A DNA stretch of 43,732 nucleotides from Burkholderiaceae bacterium (GCA_019635275.1 JAHBZV010000026.1:1-43732), one strand, 5' to 3'. Shown: positions 1-9,696, counted from the stretch's first letter. Made by a program: numbers and translations. The notes: generated by a model from the letters alone, not told the origin.

Positions 1-114
1 GTCGGGCACCTGCCGCTGCACCAGCAGGCGCTGGCGTGGGGGATGAGGAAGAACGTGTCGGTGGTGCAGTTGCCGGACAACTTCAACCTGTTCAAGTGGG
101 TGGTGTTGAAGTAG
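1..114 (+). CDS. C-terminal end of a family 5 (peptide/nickel-type) ABC substrate-binding protein, partial
   Basis: Only the last 37 codons are in the window, and the 5' part lies upstream. The frame ends ...VVQLPDNFNLFKWVVLK then TAG at 112-114. The ending QLPDNFNLFKW resembles the C-terminus of periplasmic binding proteins of the DppA/OppA family (SBP_bac_5), which capture peptides or other small solutes and hand them to a DppBC-type permease. The DppC-, DppD- and DppF-like genes that follow support this. A DppB-like permease, usually placed directly after the binding protein, is not found here. A long inverted repeat fills the space instead. Substrate unknown. Confidence 0.75.
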   Translation, partial: VGHLPLHQQALAWGMRKNVSVVQLPDNFNLFKWVVLK

Positions 115-137
115 GCGGGCGACGGTCGCGTGCGGGC

Positions 138-516
138 GGCCTCTGGCGCATGCGGGGCGGGGTTGCGGCTGTGAGCGGCGGGCGGCGCACGGGTGGGGGC
201 GCGCGCAGGGGCACGGCCCCCGGCGCCGTCGCGACGCGCGCCGGGCGTGCGCCGAAGGCGCTGTCCATACGGAAACGCTTGGTCGCGCGGACGCCGAGCC
301 CGGACCGTCGGCCCCAACTCGGTCGCTTCGCTCCCTCAGACAGGGGCCGACTCGCGCTTCGCGCGTCCGGTCTCGGCTGCGCTCCCGCGCCAGCGCCTAC
401 GGCGCACGCCCGGCGCGCGTCGCGACGGCGCCGGGGGCCGTGCCCCTGCGCGCGCCCCCACCCGTGCGCCGCCCGCCGCTCACAGCCGCAACCCCGCCCC
501 GCATGCGCCAGAGGCC
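138..516. repeat. Long near-perfect inverted repeat: 126-bp arms, 127-bp spacer
   Basis: Positions 138-263 are the reverse complement of 391-516, with 125 of 126 positions matching by eye; the only mismatch is A255 against A399. The spacer 264-390 has further, less regular dyads, for example GTCGGCCCC at 307-315 with GGGGCCGAC at 343-351, and GCCGAG at 293-298 with CTCGGC at 372-377. The element starts 24 bp after the stop of the binding-protein gene and ends 31 bp before the start of the permease gene. No transposase or long conserved ORF lies within it. It could be a composite REP-like palindrome, a non-autonomous mobile element, a very strong RNA hairpin between operon genes, or an assembly fold-back. 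Confidence 0.93.
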
Positions 517-547
517 TGACGCCGTGCGACCCTCGCAGGTGGAGCGT

Positions 548-1528
548 ATGAGCGGCGAGATCGGCGACCCCACCGAAGCCACCAGTCGTCTCGCAGCCGC
601 GATCGCGAATCCGCCCGGTGCGCTGCGGCGGTTCTTCGCGAGCGACCTCTGGTACAGCTTTCGCACGAGCCCGGTGGCGATCGGGGCGGCGGTGGTGGCG
701 CTGGTGATGATCGTGGGCGCGGTGCTGGCGCCGTGGGTGGCGCCGCACCAGCCGTTCGATCTGGCCACGCTGTCGCTGAACGATTCGCTGCTGCCGCCGG
801 TCTGGCAGGACGAGGGTAACTGGTCGTTCGTGTTCGGCACCGACGACCAGGGGCGCGACGTGCTGTCGACGATCCTCTACGGGTCGCGGATCTCGCTGCT
901 GGTCGGCGTGGCTTCCGTGCTGCTGGCGATGCTGCTCGGCGTCGGGCTCGGGCTGCTGTCGGGCTACGTCGGGGGACGGCTCGATGCGTTCATCATGCGC
1001 GTGGCCGATGTGCAGCTGTCGTTCCCGGCGATCCTGATCGCGCTGCTGATCGACGGGTCGGCGCGCGCGCTCCTGCCGCGTGACGTGCACAACGACTGGC
1101 TGGCCATCGCGGTGCTGGTCGGCTCGATCGGGCTCGCGAACTGGGTGCAGTACGCGCGCACGGTGCGCGGCTCGACGCTGGTCGAGAAGAACCGCGAGTA
1201 CGTGCAGGCGGCACGCGTGATCGGCGTGGGGCCCTGGCGGATCATGTCCGGGCACGTGCTGCCGAACGTGCTCGGTCCGGTGCTGGTGATTGCGACGATC
1301 AACGTCGCGCAGGCGATCATCACCGAGGCGACGCTGTCGTTCCTCGGCGTCGGGGTGCCGCCGACCTCGCCGTCGCTGGGCACGATGATCAACAACGGCA
1401 ACAACTTCCTCTACTCGGGCGAGTGGTGGCTGGTGGTCTTCCCCGGGCTCGCGCTGGTGCTGCTGTGCATGTCGGTGAACCTGCTCGGCGACTGGCTGCG
1501 CGACGCGCTCAACCCGAAGCTTCGATGA
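548..1528 (+). CDS. dppC: DppC/OppC-type ABC transporter permease
   Basis: Predicted 326-residue inner-membrane permease. The N-terminal cytoplasmic segment (about 1-40) leads into a first membrane helix (about 43-62). The FGTDDQGRDVLSTILYGSR motif (97-114) is typical of the DppC/OppC branch. The EAA loop contacting the ATPases is near residues 213-240 (EYVQAARVIGVGPWRI). The C-terminus has the usual GVGVPPTSPSLGTM and GDWLRDALNP motifs. ATG 548 was chosen because AGGTGGAG lies just upstream (537-544) and the frame above it runs into the inverted repeat. The stop overlaps the next start by 4 bases (ATGA), so it is translationally coupled to the DppD-like gene. The expected partner permease DppB is not visible. 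Substrate not predictable. Confidence 0.9.
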   Translation: MSGEIGDPTEATSRLAAAIANPPGALRRFFASDLWYSFRTSPVAIGAAVVALVMIVGAVLAPWVAPHQPFDLATLSLNDSLLPPVWQDEGNWSFVFGTDDQGRDVLSTILYGSRISLLVGVASVLLAMLLGVGLGLLSGYVGGRLDAFIMRVADVQLSFPAILIALLIDGSARALLPRDVHNDWLAIAVLVGSIGLANWVQYARTVRGSTLVEKNREYVQAARVIGVGPWRIMSGHVLPNVLGPVLVIATINVAQAIITEATLSFLGVGVPPTSPSLGTMINNGNNFLYSGEWWLVVFPGLALVLLCMSVNLLGDWLRDALNPKLR

Positions 1529-2520
1529 CCGCCGCACCGCTGCTCGAGGTCCGGAACCTGCGCGTCGAATTCCCGACCCGGCGCGGCACGCTGGTCGCGA
1601 TCGACGACGTGTCGTTCTCCATCGCGCCGGGCGAGGTGCTGGGCGTGGTCGGCGAATCGGGCGCGGGCAAGTCGCTGACCGGCGCAGCGATCATCGGCCT
1701 GCTCGAGCCGCCGGGGCGCATCGCCGGCGGCGAGATCCTGCTGTCGGGCCGGCGCATCGACGACCTGCCCGCCGAGGCGATGCGAAAGGTGCGCGGCCGC
1801 GAGATCGGCGCGATCTTCCAGGACCCGCTCACGTCGCTCAATCCGCTCTACACGATCGGCCGCCAGCTGGTCGAGACGATCACGCTGCACCTGGGCCTCG
1901 GTCACGCACAGGCGCGGGCGCGCGCGATCGAGCTGCTGCAGGCAACCGGCATCCCGGCGGCCGAAGCGCGCATCGACCACTATCCTCACCAGTTCTCCGG
2001 CGGCATGCGCCAGCGGGTGGTGATCGCGTTGGCGCTGGCCGCGAACCCGAAGCTCGTCGTCGCCGACGAGCCGACCACCGCGCTGGACGTGTCGATCCAG
2101 GCGCAGATCATCGCGCTGCTCGACCGGCTGTGCCGCGAGCACGGCACCGCGGTGATGCTGGTGACGCACGACATGGGCGTGATCGCCGAGGTCGCCGACC
2201 GGGTGGCGGTGATGTACGCAGGCCGCCTCGCCGAGATCGGGCCGGTCGCCGACGTGATCCACCGACCGCAGCATCCGTACACGGCCGGGCTGATGGGCTC
2301 GATTCCGTCGATCTCGGACGAGCGCGATCGGCTCGCGCAGATCGATGGCGCGATGCCGCGCCTGGATGCGATCCCGCGCGGTTGCGCGTTCCACCCGCGC
2401 TGCCCGCAGGCGATGCCGGTGTGCCGCGAGCGTCGCCCCGAGTTGCGCGAGGCGGGCGCGTCGCTCGCGGCGTGCTGGCTGCACGATCCCGCAGCGGCGC
2501 CGGCGGCCGAGGCCTGCTGA
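1525..2520 (+). CDS. dppD: DppD-type ABC transporter ATP-binding protein
   Basis: Predicted 331-residue cytoplasmic ATPase of a peptide/nickel-type importer. Walker A is GESGAGKS (about 43-50), the Q-loop is [11 protein letters not shown], the signature is FSGGMRQRV, Walker B is [12 protein letters not shown], and the switch histidine is in VTHDMG. The C-terminal oligopeptide-transporter domain carries GCAFHPRCP and further cysteines, as in DppD/OppD proteins that may hold an Fe-S cluster. The start ATG at 1525 overlaps the permease stop. The next gene starts one base after the stop. It would pair with the DppF-like ATPase as a heterodimer. Confidence 0.92.
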   Translation: MTAAPLLEVRNLRVEFPTRRGTLVAIDDVSFSIAPGEVLGVVGESGAGKSLTGAAIIGLLEPPGRIAGGEILLSGRRIDDLPAEAMRKVRGREIGAIFQDPLTSLNPLYTIGRQLVETITLHLGLGHAQARARAIELLQATGIPAAEARIDHYPHQFSGGMRQRVVIALALAANPKLVVADEPTTALDVSIQAQIIALLDRLCREHGTAVMLVTHDMGVIAEVADRVAVMYAGRLAEIGPVADVIHRPQHPYTAGLMGSIPSISDERDRLAQIDGAMPRLDAIPRGCAFHPRCPQAMPVCRERRPELREAGASLAACWLHDPAAAPAAEAC

Positions 2521-2521
2521 C

Positions 2522-3571
2522 GTGACCCCGACCGGCGCCGCGCCCCTGGTCGAAGTCGACGGCATCGCCCGGACGTTCGACGTCTCGGCACCGTGGCTCG
2601 AGCGCATGCTCGAGCGCAAGCCGCGGCTGCTGCTGCGCGCGGTCGACGACGTGAGCTTCACGATCGCGCGCGGCGAGACGCTGGGGCTGGTCGGCGAATC
2701 GGGGTGCGGCAAGTCGACCGTGGCGCGGATGCTGGTGGGGCTCTACGCGCCCACGCGCGGCAAGGTGCGCTTCGACGGACACGACTTGTCGCAGCTGCGC
2801 GGCCCGCGCAACGCCGCGCAGCGGCGGCGGATGCAGATGATCTTCCAGGATCCCTACGCCAGCCTGAACCCACGCTGGAAGGTCTCGGAGATCGTCGCCG
2901 AACCGATCCGCGTGCACCGGCTCGTCGAAGGCAGAGACGCGATCCGCGCGCGGGTCGGCGAACTGCTGCGCCACGTCGGGCTGGCCGAGGCCGACGCGGC
3001 GAAGTTCCCGCACCAGTTCTCGGGCGGGCAGCGCCAGCGCATCTCGATCGCGCGCGCGCTCGCGTCGAAGCCCGAGTTCCTGGTCTGCGACGAGCCGACC
3101 TCGGCGCTCGACGTGTCGGTGCAGGCGCAGGTGCTGAACCTGATGCGCGAATTGCAGCGCCAGGACGGGCTCACCTACCTGTTCATCTCGCACAACCTCG
3201 CGGTCGTGCATCACGTGAGCGACCGCGTCGGCGTGATGTACCTCGGGCGCATCGTCGAACTGGCGCCGAAGCGCACGCTGTTCGCGGCACCGCGGCATCC
3301 GTATACGCGCATGCTGCTCGACGCGATCCCCGACATCGCGATGACCGGGCGCGCACGCACGCCGGTGGCCGGCGAAGTGCCCAATCCGCTCGCCCCGCCC
3401 GGCGGCTGCGCGTTTCACCCGCGCTGCCCCTGGGTGCACGAGCGCTGCCGGCGCGAGCAGCCCGGGCTGAAGGCGAACGACGGCGGCGGCCTGGCCGCCT
3501 GCCACGCGGTCGAGGAGAATCGCATCGATACGCGCCCCGCATCGGCCAGACCCTCGTCGGCCACACCCTGA
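2522..3571 (+). CDS. dppF: DppF-type ABC transporter ATP-binding protein
   Basis: Predicted 349-residue partner ATPase. Walker A is GESGCGKST (about 58-66), the Q-loop [14 protein letters not shown], the signature FSGGQRQRI, Walker [12 protein letters not shown], and the switch histidine sits in FISHNL. The C-terminal [10 protein letters not shown] segment is typical of DppF/OppF. The GTG at 2522 is preferred because it lies one base after the DppD stop and gives the usual family N-terminus; upstream codons in this frame overlap the DppD gene. A short extra tail ([13 protein letters not shown]) follows the conserved domain. Confidence 0.9.
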   Translation: MTPTGAAPLVEVDGIARTFDVSAPWLERMLERKPRLLLRAVDDVSFTIARGETLGLVGESGCGKSTVARMLVGLYAPTRGKVRFDGHDLSQLRGPRNAAQRRRMQMIFQDPYASLNPRWKVSEIVAEPIRVHRLVEGRDAIRARVGELLRHVGLAEADAAKFPHQFSGGQRQRISIARALASKPEFLVCDEPTSALDVSVQAQVLNLMRELQRQDGLTYLFISHNLAVVHHVSDRVGVMYLGRIVELAPKRTLFAAPRHPYTRMLLDAIPDIAMTGRARTPVAGEVPNPLAPPGGCAFHPRCPWVHERCRREQPGLKANDGGGLAACHAVEENRIDTRPASARPSSATP

Positions 3572-3612
3572 CCGGCCTCGACCCCAGCCACCCCTCAGAA
3601 GGAGCCACCGCG

Positions 3613-4611
3613 ATGTCAGAACCGATCACCCGCCGCCGCTTCACCCTCGGCGCCGCCGCTGCTACCGGCGCGGCAATGCTGCCGGCTGCCTCGGGCGCGC
3701 TCGCCCAACAGGGCTGGCCGAACAAGCCGATCCGCTTCGTCGTGCCGTTTCCGCCCGGCGGCACGACCGACATCATCGGCCGGATCGCCGCGGACGAGGT
3801 CGCCAAGGCGCTGAACGCGACGACCGTCGTCGAGAACCGCGGCGGCGCCGGCGGCAACATCGGCGCCGAGGCGGTCGCGCGCTCGGCGCCCGACGGCTAC
3901 ACGATGCTGGTCTGCACCGTCGGCACGCACGGCATCAACAAGTCGCTGTACAGCAAGCTGAGCTACGACCCGGTCAAGGACTTCACGCCGGTGACGCTGC
4001 TCGCGCTGGTGCCCAACGTCATCGTGGTGCACCCGTCGGTGAAGGCGAACTCGGTGAAGGAGCTGATCGCGCTGCTCAAGGCCAATCCGGGCAGGCTGAA
4101 CTACGCGTCCTCGGGCAACGGCACGTCGATCCACCTGTCGGCCGAGCTGTTCAAGACGATGACGGGCACGTTCATGACGCACATCCCGTACCGCGGCAGC
4201 GCGCCGGCGATCGCCGACCTGCTTGCGAACCAGACGCAGGTGATGTTCGACAACCTGCCGTCGGCGATGCCGCAGATCAAGGCCGGCAAGCTGCGCGCGC
4301 TGGCGGTGACCAGCGCCAAGCGCGCGGCGGCGCTGCCCGACGTACCCACCGTCGCCGAGGCCGGCGTGCCGGGCTACGAGGCGAGTTCGTGGTTCGGCTT
4401 GGTGGCGCCGGCCGGCACGCCGAAGGAGATCGTCGACAGGACGCGCGACGCGATCGCCAAGGCCTGGGCCCGCCCCGACGTGCGCGAAAAGCTGCTCGGA
4501 CAGGGCGCCGACCCGGTGGCCGACACGCCCGAGGAGTTCGCGAAGTACATCGACTCCGAGATCGCCAAGTGGGCGAAAGTCGTGAAAGCCTCGGGCGCGA
4601 AGATCGACTAG
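3613..4611 (+). CDS. Bug-family tripartite tricarboxylate transporter substrate-binding protein
   Basis: Predicted 332-residue periplasmic binding protein. It starts with a Tat-like signal (TRRRFTLG, about 6-13) and a hydrophobic stretch ending near GALAQQ. The mature start [19 protein letters not shown] and the later [14 protein letters not shown] and [12 protein letters not shown] segments mark the Bug (TctC-like) family, which binds carboxylates, amides or aromatic acids. AAGGAG at about 3599-3604 supports ATG 3613. TctA and TctB membrane subunits are absent nearby; orphan Bug proteins are common in Burkholderiales. It may be cotranscribed with the peptide-type importer (41-base gap), but a functional link is not shown. 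Confidence 0.92.
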   Translation: MSEPITRRRFTLGAAAATGAAMLPAASGALAQQGWPNKPIRFVVPFPPGGTTDIIGRIAADEVAKALNATTVVENRGGAGGNIGAEAVARSAPDGYTMLVCTVGTHGINKSLYSKLSYDPVKDFTPVTLLALVPNVIVVHPSVKANSVKELIALLKANPGRLNYASSGNGTSIHLSAELFKTMTGTFMTHIPYRGSAPAIADLLANQTQVMFDNLPSAMPQIKAGKLRALAVTSAKRAAALPDVPTVAEAGVPGYEASSWFGLVAPAGTPKEIVDRTRDAIAKAWARPDVREKLLGQGADPVADTPEEFAKYIDSEIAKWAKVVKASGAKID

Positions 4612-5039
4612 CGAGCCAACCGGACGTCGAAGAGTCACCGGCGAAGCCGGACGCGGATCCGCCGGCGCGAGGGCCGTGGCCCGACGCTCCACTTGCGGCA
4701 GGCTTCGACCGGCCCGCACGGAGATGCCGTGCCCGGGCGCGGCGCCTCGAGCGCACACGCAGGTCGGGATCATCGGGCAGGAAGAGAGCGCGCCGATGCT
4801 CGAACGAATGGTCACGGAGGATGCGTTGATCGCCCGAAGAGCCGCGAGCGAGACCTCGGCCGCCAGGCCAGCGACGCCTGGTACCGCAAACGACGGCAGC
4901 TCTGCTGCCGCGGCGTCGAGGCGCATCGTCGAATCCGAGCCGAATGAGGCACCGACGATCGCCGCATGGGGCATGCCGCGCACCGGCGCGCGGGGAAACG
5001 CGGTTGCGCCGCGCCGAGGCGTGCTTCGTGGAGCAGGCA
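4612..5039. other. 428-base stretch without a supported gene
   Basis: The stretch separates the Bug gene from the phosphoketolase gene. It holds a small hairpin CCGGC-GAA-GCCGG (about 4638-4650) and the palindrome GCGGATCCGC just after it. Neither has a following T-run. Several short overlapping open frames exist on both strands, but none has a convincing start, ribosome site or recognisable protein. The phosphoketolase promoter is presumably here; I could not pick a clear -35/-10 pair. Confidence 0.5.
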
Positions 5040-7436
5040 ATGGCCCGTGATTCCGCCCGGAGTCCGGGGCGTCGCTCCCGCAGCACGCTGGCCGACGCGT
5101 CGATCGACCTGATCCACGCCTACTGGCGCGCATCGAACTATCTGTCGGTCGGCCAGATCTACCTGCTCGACAACCCGCTGCTGAGGCGTCCACTGACCGC
5201 CGAGCACGTCAAGGCGCGGCTGCTCGGTCACTGGGGCACCACTCCGGGGCTCAACTTCATCTACGTGCACCTGAACCGGATCATCACGGCGCGCGACCTG
5301 TCGATGATCTTCATTGCCGGGCCCGGGCACGGCGGACCCGCGCTGGTGGCGCAGACCTGGCTGGAAGGCTCGTACAGCGAGCTGTACCCGGACGTGTCGC
5401 TCGACGAGGAAGGGATGCGCCGACTGTTCCGTCAGTTCTCGTTCCCCGGCGGGATCCCGAGCCATGCGGCACCCGAGACGCCTGGTTCGATCCACGAGGG
5501 CGGCGAACTCGGCTACTCGCTGGCGCACGCGTATGGCGCGGTGTTCGACAACCCGGAGCTGATCGCAGCCTGCGTGATCGGCGACGGCGAGGCGGAAACG
5601 GGCCCACTGGCGGCCAGCTGGCATTCGAACAAGTTCCTCGACCCGGCGCGCGACGGTGCGGTGCTTCCGATCCTGCACCTGAACGGCTACAAGATCGCCG
5701 GGCCGACGGTGCTGGCGCGCATCCCGCGGCGGGAACTGGCGCGGCTGCTGCGCGGCTACGGGCACGAACCGATCTTCGTCGAGGGCGACGATCCCATGCC
5801 GATGCACCGGGCGATGGCCAAGGCGCTCGAAGCGGCCGTGGCCCGCATCCACGCCATCCAGCAGCGGGCCCGCGGCAAGGGCCTCAGCGAGCGGCCGGCG
5901 TGGCCGGCCATCGTGCTGGTCACGCCGAAGGGATGGACCGGCCCGCGGACGTTCGACGGCAAGAAGGTCGAAGGTTCCTTCCGCTCGCATCAGGTGCCCT
6001 TCGGAGACATCGCGAGGCATCCCGAGCGCCTGCAGTTGCTCGAGAGCTGGCTTCGAAGCTACCGACCGGAAGAATTGTTCGATGAGGCGGGGCGACCGCG
6101 GCCCGAATTGCTCGACCTGGCGCCGCGCGCGGACAGGCGAATGGGAGCGAACCCTCATGCCAACGGCGGCTCGCTGCTGCGCGAACTGCGGCTTCCCGAC
6201 TACCGCTCCTACGCGCTGCGCGTGGACGCTCCAGGCGCAGTGACCGGCGAAGCGACGCGGGTCCAGGGCAACTATGTCCGCGACGTCATGACGCTGAACG
6301 CCGCGGCGGCCAACTTCCGCGTCTTTTCTCCCGACGAGACCGCCTCCAATCGCTGGAACGCGCTGTTCGACGTCACCAGCAGGTGCTCGGTCGCCGAGAT
6401 ACGCCCGGACGACGAGAGCGTCGCACCCGACGGGCGCGTCATGGAGGTCCTGTCCGAGCACCTCTGCCAGGGATGGCTGGAAGGCTACCTGCTGACAGGT
6501 CGACACGGCCTGCTTTCATGCTACGAGGCCTTCATCCACATCGTCGACTCGATGTTCAACCAGCATGCGAAGTGGCTGAAGGTCACGCGCGGGATCCCCT
6601 GGCGGCGGCCGATCGCCTCGCTGAACATCCTGCTCACCTCGCACGTCTGGCGCCAGGACCACAACGGCTTCTCGCACCAGGATCCGGGTTTCATCGATCA
6701 CGTCGTCAACAAGAAGGCCGAGGTGATCCGCGTGTACCTGCCGCCCGACGCGAACACCCTGCTGCACGTCACGCATCAGTGCCTGGCCAGCCGCAATCTC
6801 GTCAACGTGATCGTCGCGGGAAAGCAGCCGTCACCGCAATGGCTGTCGATGGACGCGGCGATCAAGCACGCGTCGGCCGGCATCGGAATCTGGGAATGGG
6901 CCTCCAACGACCAGGGCGGCGATCCGGACGTGATCATGGCCTGCTGCGGCGACGTGCCCACGATGGAGACGTTGGCCGCCGTGTCGATCCTGCGCGCCCA
7001 CGCTCCGGAAGTCCGGGTGCGAGTCGTCAACGTCGTCGACCTGATGAAGCTGGAGCCGCCGAGCGAGCATCCACATGGACTCCCCGATTCCGACTTCGAT
7101 GCCCTGTTCACCCGCGACAGGCCTATCGTCTTTGCCTTCCACGGATACCCGTGGCTGATCCATCGGCTCACCTACCGGCGTACCAACCACGACAACCTGC
7201 ACGTGCGTGGCTACAAGGAGGAAGGCACGACCACGACTCCCTTCGACATGTGCGTGCTGAACGACATCGACCGATTCCACCTGGTCGAGGACGTCGTCGA
7301 CCGGGTGCCAAAGATCGGCGCGCGGGTGGCCTACCTCAAGCAGGCCATGCGCGACGCCCGGGTCGAGCACAAGCAATACATCGCCACGCACGGGGAGGAC
7401 ATGCCGGCCGTGCGCGACTGGCGCTGGCACCGGTGA
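5040..7436 (+). CDS. xfp: Phosphoketolase (xylulose-5-phosphate/fructose-6-phosphate)
   Basis: Predicted 798 residues, the normal family length of about 790-800. It is a cytoplasmic thiamine-diphosphate enzyme that splits xylulose 5-phosphate (or fructose 6-phosphate) with phosphate into acetyl phosphate and glyceraldehyde 3-phosphate (or erythrose 4-phosphate). Motifs include HWGTTPG (64-70), GPGHGG (94-99), EGGELGYS (153-160), the cofactor-binding [19 protein letters not shown] (181-199), LTGRHGL, and [14 protein letters not shown] 5040 follows GGAG at about 5030-5033; the longer frame upstream lacks family sequence. No acetate kinase or phosphotransacetylase gene is next to it, so the fate of acetyl phosphate is not shown by context. 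Confidence 0.96.
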   Translation: MARDSARSPGRRSRSTLADASIDLIHAYWRASNYLSVGQIYLLDNPLLRRPLTAEHVKARLLGHWGTTPGLNFIYVHLNRIITARDLSMIFIAGPGHGGPALVAQTWLEGSYSELYPDVSLDEEGMRRLFRQFSFPGGIPSHAAPETPGSIHEGGELGYSLAHAYGAVFDNPELIAACVIGDGEAETGPLAASWHSNKFLDPARDGAVLPILHLNGYKIAGPTVLARIPRRELARLLRGYGHEPIFVEGDDPMPMHRAMAKALEAAVARIHAIQQRARGKGLSERPAWPAIVLVTPKGWTGPRTFDGKKVEGSFRSHQVPFGDIARHPERLQLLESWLRSYRPEELFDEAGRPRPELLDLAPRADRRMGANPHANGGSLLRELRLPDYRSYALRVDAPGAVTGEATRVQGNYVRDVMTLNAAAANFRVFSPDETASNRWNALFDVTSRCSVAEIRPDDESVAPDGRVMEVLSEHLCQGWLEGYLLTGRHGLLSCYEAFIHIVDSMFNQHAKWLKVTRGIPWRRPIASLNILLTSHVWRQDHNGFSHQDPGFIDHVVNKKAEVIRVYLPPDANTLLHVTHQCLASRNLVNVIVAGKQPSPQWLSMDAAIKHASAGIGIWEWASNDQGGDPDVIMACCGDVPTMETLAAVSILRAHAPEVRVRVVNVVDLMKLEPPSEHPHGLPDSDFDALFTRDRPIVFAFHGYPWLIHRLTYRRTNHDNLHVRGYKEEGTTTTPFDMCVLNDIDRFHLVEDVVDRVPKIGARVAYLKQAMRDARVEHKQYIATHGEDMPAVRDWRWHR

Positions 7437-7524
7437 GCTCACCCGGCGGCACGCGCCGAGGGGCCTGTGAGCGGCGTCGCGGGCGGCGCTCGACGAGCCG
7501 GGACTGCGGGCACGGCGACCAGGG

Positions 7525-8487
7525 TTATGACACCGCGGGCTCGGTCGAGGCCTGGGCCGACTCGGCCGGCGCGAGGCACCAGCCCACGTCGGCCGACTCG
7601 AGCCGGTAACGCTCGCCGACGGCCAGCACCGCCTTGCGCGGCACGTGCCCGAACGGCAGGCCGGTCACGATCGGCACCGGCAGCCGCGAACGGAAGTAGT
7701 CGACGACCGCGTCGAGGTCGTAGCCGTTGTCGTGCGGGGCGGGCTTCCAGTCGGTGAACGCGCCGAGCACGATCGCGCGCTGGCGCGACATCACGCCTGC
7801 ATAGAGCAACTGGTGGAGCATCCGCTCGACGCGGTACGGATGCTCGGAGACGTCCTCGAGGAAGAGCAGTCCGTCTTCGACCGCGGGCAGGAAGGGCGTG
7901 CCCACCAGGCCCGCGACCAGCGACAGGTTGCCGCCCCACAGCGTGCCGTCGATCGCCTCGGCGACGGCCGGAGCGCTCGCCGGATGCGCCTCGGTCCACT
8001 GGACGGGCAGCAAGCGGCCTTCGACCAGCGCGTCGAAGTGCGTGAGCATGAACGCGTCGGGCGTGGCCACGCCAAAATCGCCGCTCACGCCCGGGCCGGC
8101 GAAGCTGCGGGCACCGGTGCGCGCCAGCAGCGCGAGCTGGAACGCGGTGAAGTCGCTGTAGCCGACCCAGCGCACGCCGCGCGTGGCCGAAGCGGCGACC
8201 AGCGCCCAGTCGATGCGGTCGAGCAGGCGCGACAGCCCGTAGCCGCCGCGCGCGATCATCACCACGTCGACGTCCTTCGCTCGGGCGGCACGGTGCACCT
8301 GCTCGAGACGGGCGTCGTCGGTGTCGGAGAAGCGCTGCCAGCCCTCGCGCGGCACGTCGCAACGCACCGAGTGGCCGCGCGCGCGCAGCGCGGAGACGGC
8401 CGCGTCGAAGGCATCGACCGACAGGTGCGCGCCCGACGGCGCGATGACCTCGATGCGCGCGGCAGGCCGCGCAGCGACCGCCGTCAT
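7525..8487 (-). CDS. ldcA: LD-carboxypeptidase (peptidase S66, muramoyltetrapeptide carboxypeptidase)
   Basis: Predicted 320 residues. The family removes the terminal D-alanine from murein tetrapeptides during cytoplasmic peptidoglycan recycling. The catalytic triad is visible: Ser111 in VGYSDFTAF, Glu211 in FLEDVSEHPYR, and His281 in LPFGHVP, matching the Ser115/Glu217/His285 pattern known for this family. RGGYGLSRLL (80-89) and GGNLSL (185-190) are also typical. No signal peptide is seen. ATG 8487 is the first usable start after the likely promoter; it overlaps the stop of a 19-codon ORF as ATGA and has no good ribosome site of its own, so coupling is plausible. It converges with the phosphoketolase gene. 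Confidence 0.93.
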   Translation of the reverse strand: MTAVAARPAARIEVIAPSGAHLSVDAFDAAVSALRARGHSVRCDVPREGWQRFSDTDDARLEQVHRAARAKDVDVVMIARGGYGLSRLLDRIDWALVAASATRGVRWVGYSDFTAFQLALLARTGARSFAGPGVSGDFGVATPDAFMLTHFDALVEGRLLPVQWTEAHPASAPAVAEAIDGTLWGGNLSLVAGLVGTPFLPAVEDGLLFLEDVSEHPYRVERMLHQLLYAGVMSRQRAIVLGAFTDWKPAPHDNGYDLDAVVDYFRSRLPVPIVTGLPFGHVPRKAVLAVGERYRLESADVGWCLAPAESAQASTEPAVS

Positions 8488-8543
8488 GCGCGCGACCGCG
8501 TTTCGGGCAGATCGGGCACCCCGTTCTCCTTGATCTCGTCCAT
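8484..8543 (-). CDS. Possible 19-residue leader ORF ahead of ldcA
   Basis: ATG at 8543 opens a frame reading MDEIKENGVPDLPETRSRA, with TGA at 8486-8484 overlapping the ldcA ATG (ATGA). A -10-like TACACT lies upstream (8565-8560 on the minus strand), which would leave only about 10 bases of leader; the -35 is weak. The peptide matches nothing I recognise. Its support is position only: it fills the space between promoter and ldcA and could couple translation. It may equally be chance. Confidence 0.25.
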   Translation of the reverse strand: MDEIKENGVPDLPETRSRA

Positions 8544-8650
8544 CACGATGTCGCCGAGCAGTGTAGTCTTTCCGGCTCTCGCGGGACACTCCGCGCATCG
8601 GCCGCGGCGATGGAAGGCACCTTCGCCGATGCCGGGCCGGCCTCGCTCCG

Positions 8651-9685
8651 CTATCCGACGCCGTCGGCCCGCGTACCACGACCGAGCACTTCGACGCGCC
8701 CGTCGGGCTGCACGAACCAGGCGCGCACCGACGGATAGGCTGCGAGCAGCGCAGCAGCGCGCCCGGCAGGCATGACCGACAACGCGGTCGAAAGACCGTC
8801 GGCCACGGCGGCGCGCTGCGCCGCGACCGAGACCGACAGATAGCGGTTCGCGCTGCGGCCCGTGCCGGGGTCGAACAGGTGATGGATGCGCGGATCGGCT
8901 CCGAACGGGGTGCCGTATCCGGCCGACGTCGCCAGCGCCGGCCACGCGCCGGCGTCGTCGCCCATCGGCAATTCGAGCAATGCGCGCCGGGGCTGGCGCG
9001 GATCGGCGATCGCGGCGCGCCACGCATCCCCTCGGGCGCTGCGGCCATGCGCGCGCGCCTCGCCGAGGTCGATCATCAGGTTCACGAGGCCCGCACCGCG
9101 CAGCAGGTCGGCGACGCGGTCGGTCACGAATCCCTGCGCGATGCCGTTCAGCGTGATCGCCATGCCGGGGCGGCGCAACCGCACGAGATCGGCACGAAGC
9201 TCGACGCCCGCGAACCCCACCTTCTCCAGCGTGCCGGCGATCGCCGCCGGCGACGGCCCTGCGGCAGGCGCGCCCGGGCGCGCGAAGTGCGCGGCGTAGA
9301 GCCGATAGAGCGGCTGCACCGTCGGGTCGAAGGCACCGCCGCTCGAACGCGCGAGGGCGAGGCTCTGCGACAGCAACTCGATCAGCTCGAGCGGCGGGTC
9401 GCGCAATTCGCCGACGGCATTCAGCCGCGACAGCGAGGACTCGGGCCGGTACAGGCTGAACACCGACTCGAGTCGGTCGATCTCGTCGACGCAGCGCTGC
9501 ACGAGCGCCTGCGCCTTCTTGCGGTCGGGGTGAACCAGCGTCATCGACGCCAGCGCGCCCATCGCCGTTCCCCGCCAGGCAACGGCCTCGGGCCCGGCCT
9601 CGGCGGCGGCGGCGCGTGCACCCACGCACGGCGCGGCCGCCGCGCAGGCGGCCACGATCGACAGGAAGCGTCGGCGATCGGCCAT
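8651..9685 (-). CDS. nosX: FAD:protein FMN transferase of the nos cluster (ApbE/NosX)
   Basis: Predicted 344-residue periplasmic ApbE-family protein. It starts with a Tat-like signal (DRRRFLS, 3-9, then an alanine-rich stretch). The GTAMGALASMTL segment (about 39-50), ITLNGIAQGFVTDRVAD, DLGEARAHG and ADGLSTALSVM match the family regions that bind FAD and metal. ApbE proteins transfer FMN from FAD to a threonine of a target protein. In nos clusters the target is the NosR flavin domain, and NosR here keeps the SGAT site. GGAGAG upstream supports ATG 9685. It follows nosL by 11 bases and is the last gene of the cluster. Confidence 0.92.
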   Translation of the reverse strand: MADRRRFLSIVAACAAAAPCVGARAAAAEAGPEAVAWRGTAMGALASMTLVHPDRKKAQALVQRCVDEIDRLESVFSLYRPESSLSRLNAVGELRDPPLELIELLSQSLALARSSGGAFDPTVQPLYRLYAAHFARPGAPAAGPSPAAIAGTLEKVGFAGVELRADLVRLRRPGMAITLNGIAQGFVTDRVADLLRGAGLVNLMIDLGEARAHGRSARGDAWRAAIADPRQPRRALLELPMGDDAGAWPALATSAGYGTPFGADPRIHHLFDPGTGRSANRYLSVSVAAQRAAVADGLSTALSVMPAGRAAALLAAYPSVRAWFVQPDGRVEVLGRGTRADGVG

Positions 9686-9696
9686 GGCTGCTCTCC

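Noticed and set aside
138-516. CRISPR or insertion sequence
   Set aside because: Only two inverted arms, no direct repeats with spacers, and no transposase; kept as an inverted repeat.
92-1537. 481-codon minus-strand frame opposite the DppC gene
   Set aside because: Arg/His-rich, low-information sequence; it crosses the inverted repeat and lies antisense to a clear permease. A GC-driven shadow.
4638-4663. Terminator after the Bug gene
   Set aside because: The hairpin has only a 5-bp stem and no T-run; not enough to call a terminator.
4676-5050. Small plus-strand ORF (124 codons) before the phosphoketolase gene
   Set aside because: No ribosome site, overlaps the phosphoketolase start, no recognised family. 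Possible but unsupported.
4812-6506. 564-codon minus-strand frame opposite the phosphoketolase gene
   Set aside because: No family resemblance and rich in Arg, Ala and Gln; explained by third-position GC bias on the true gene.
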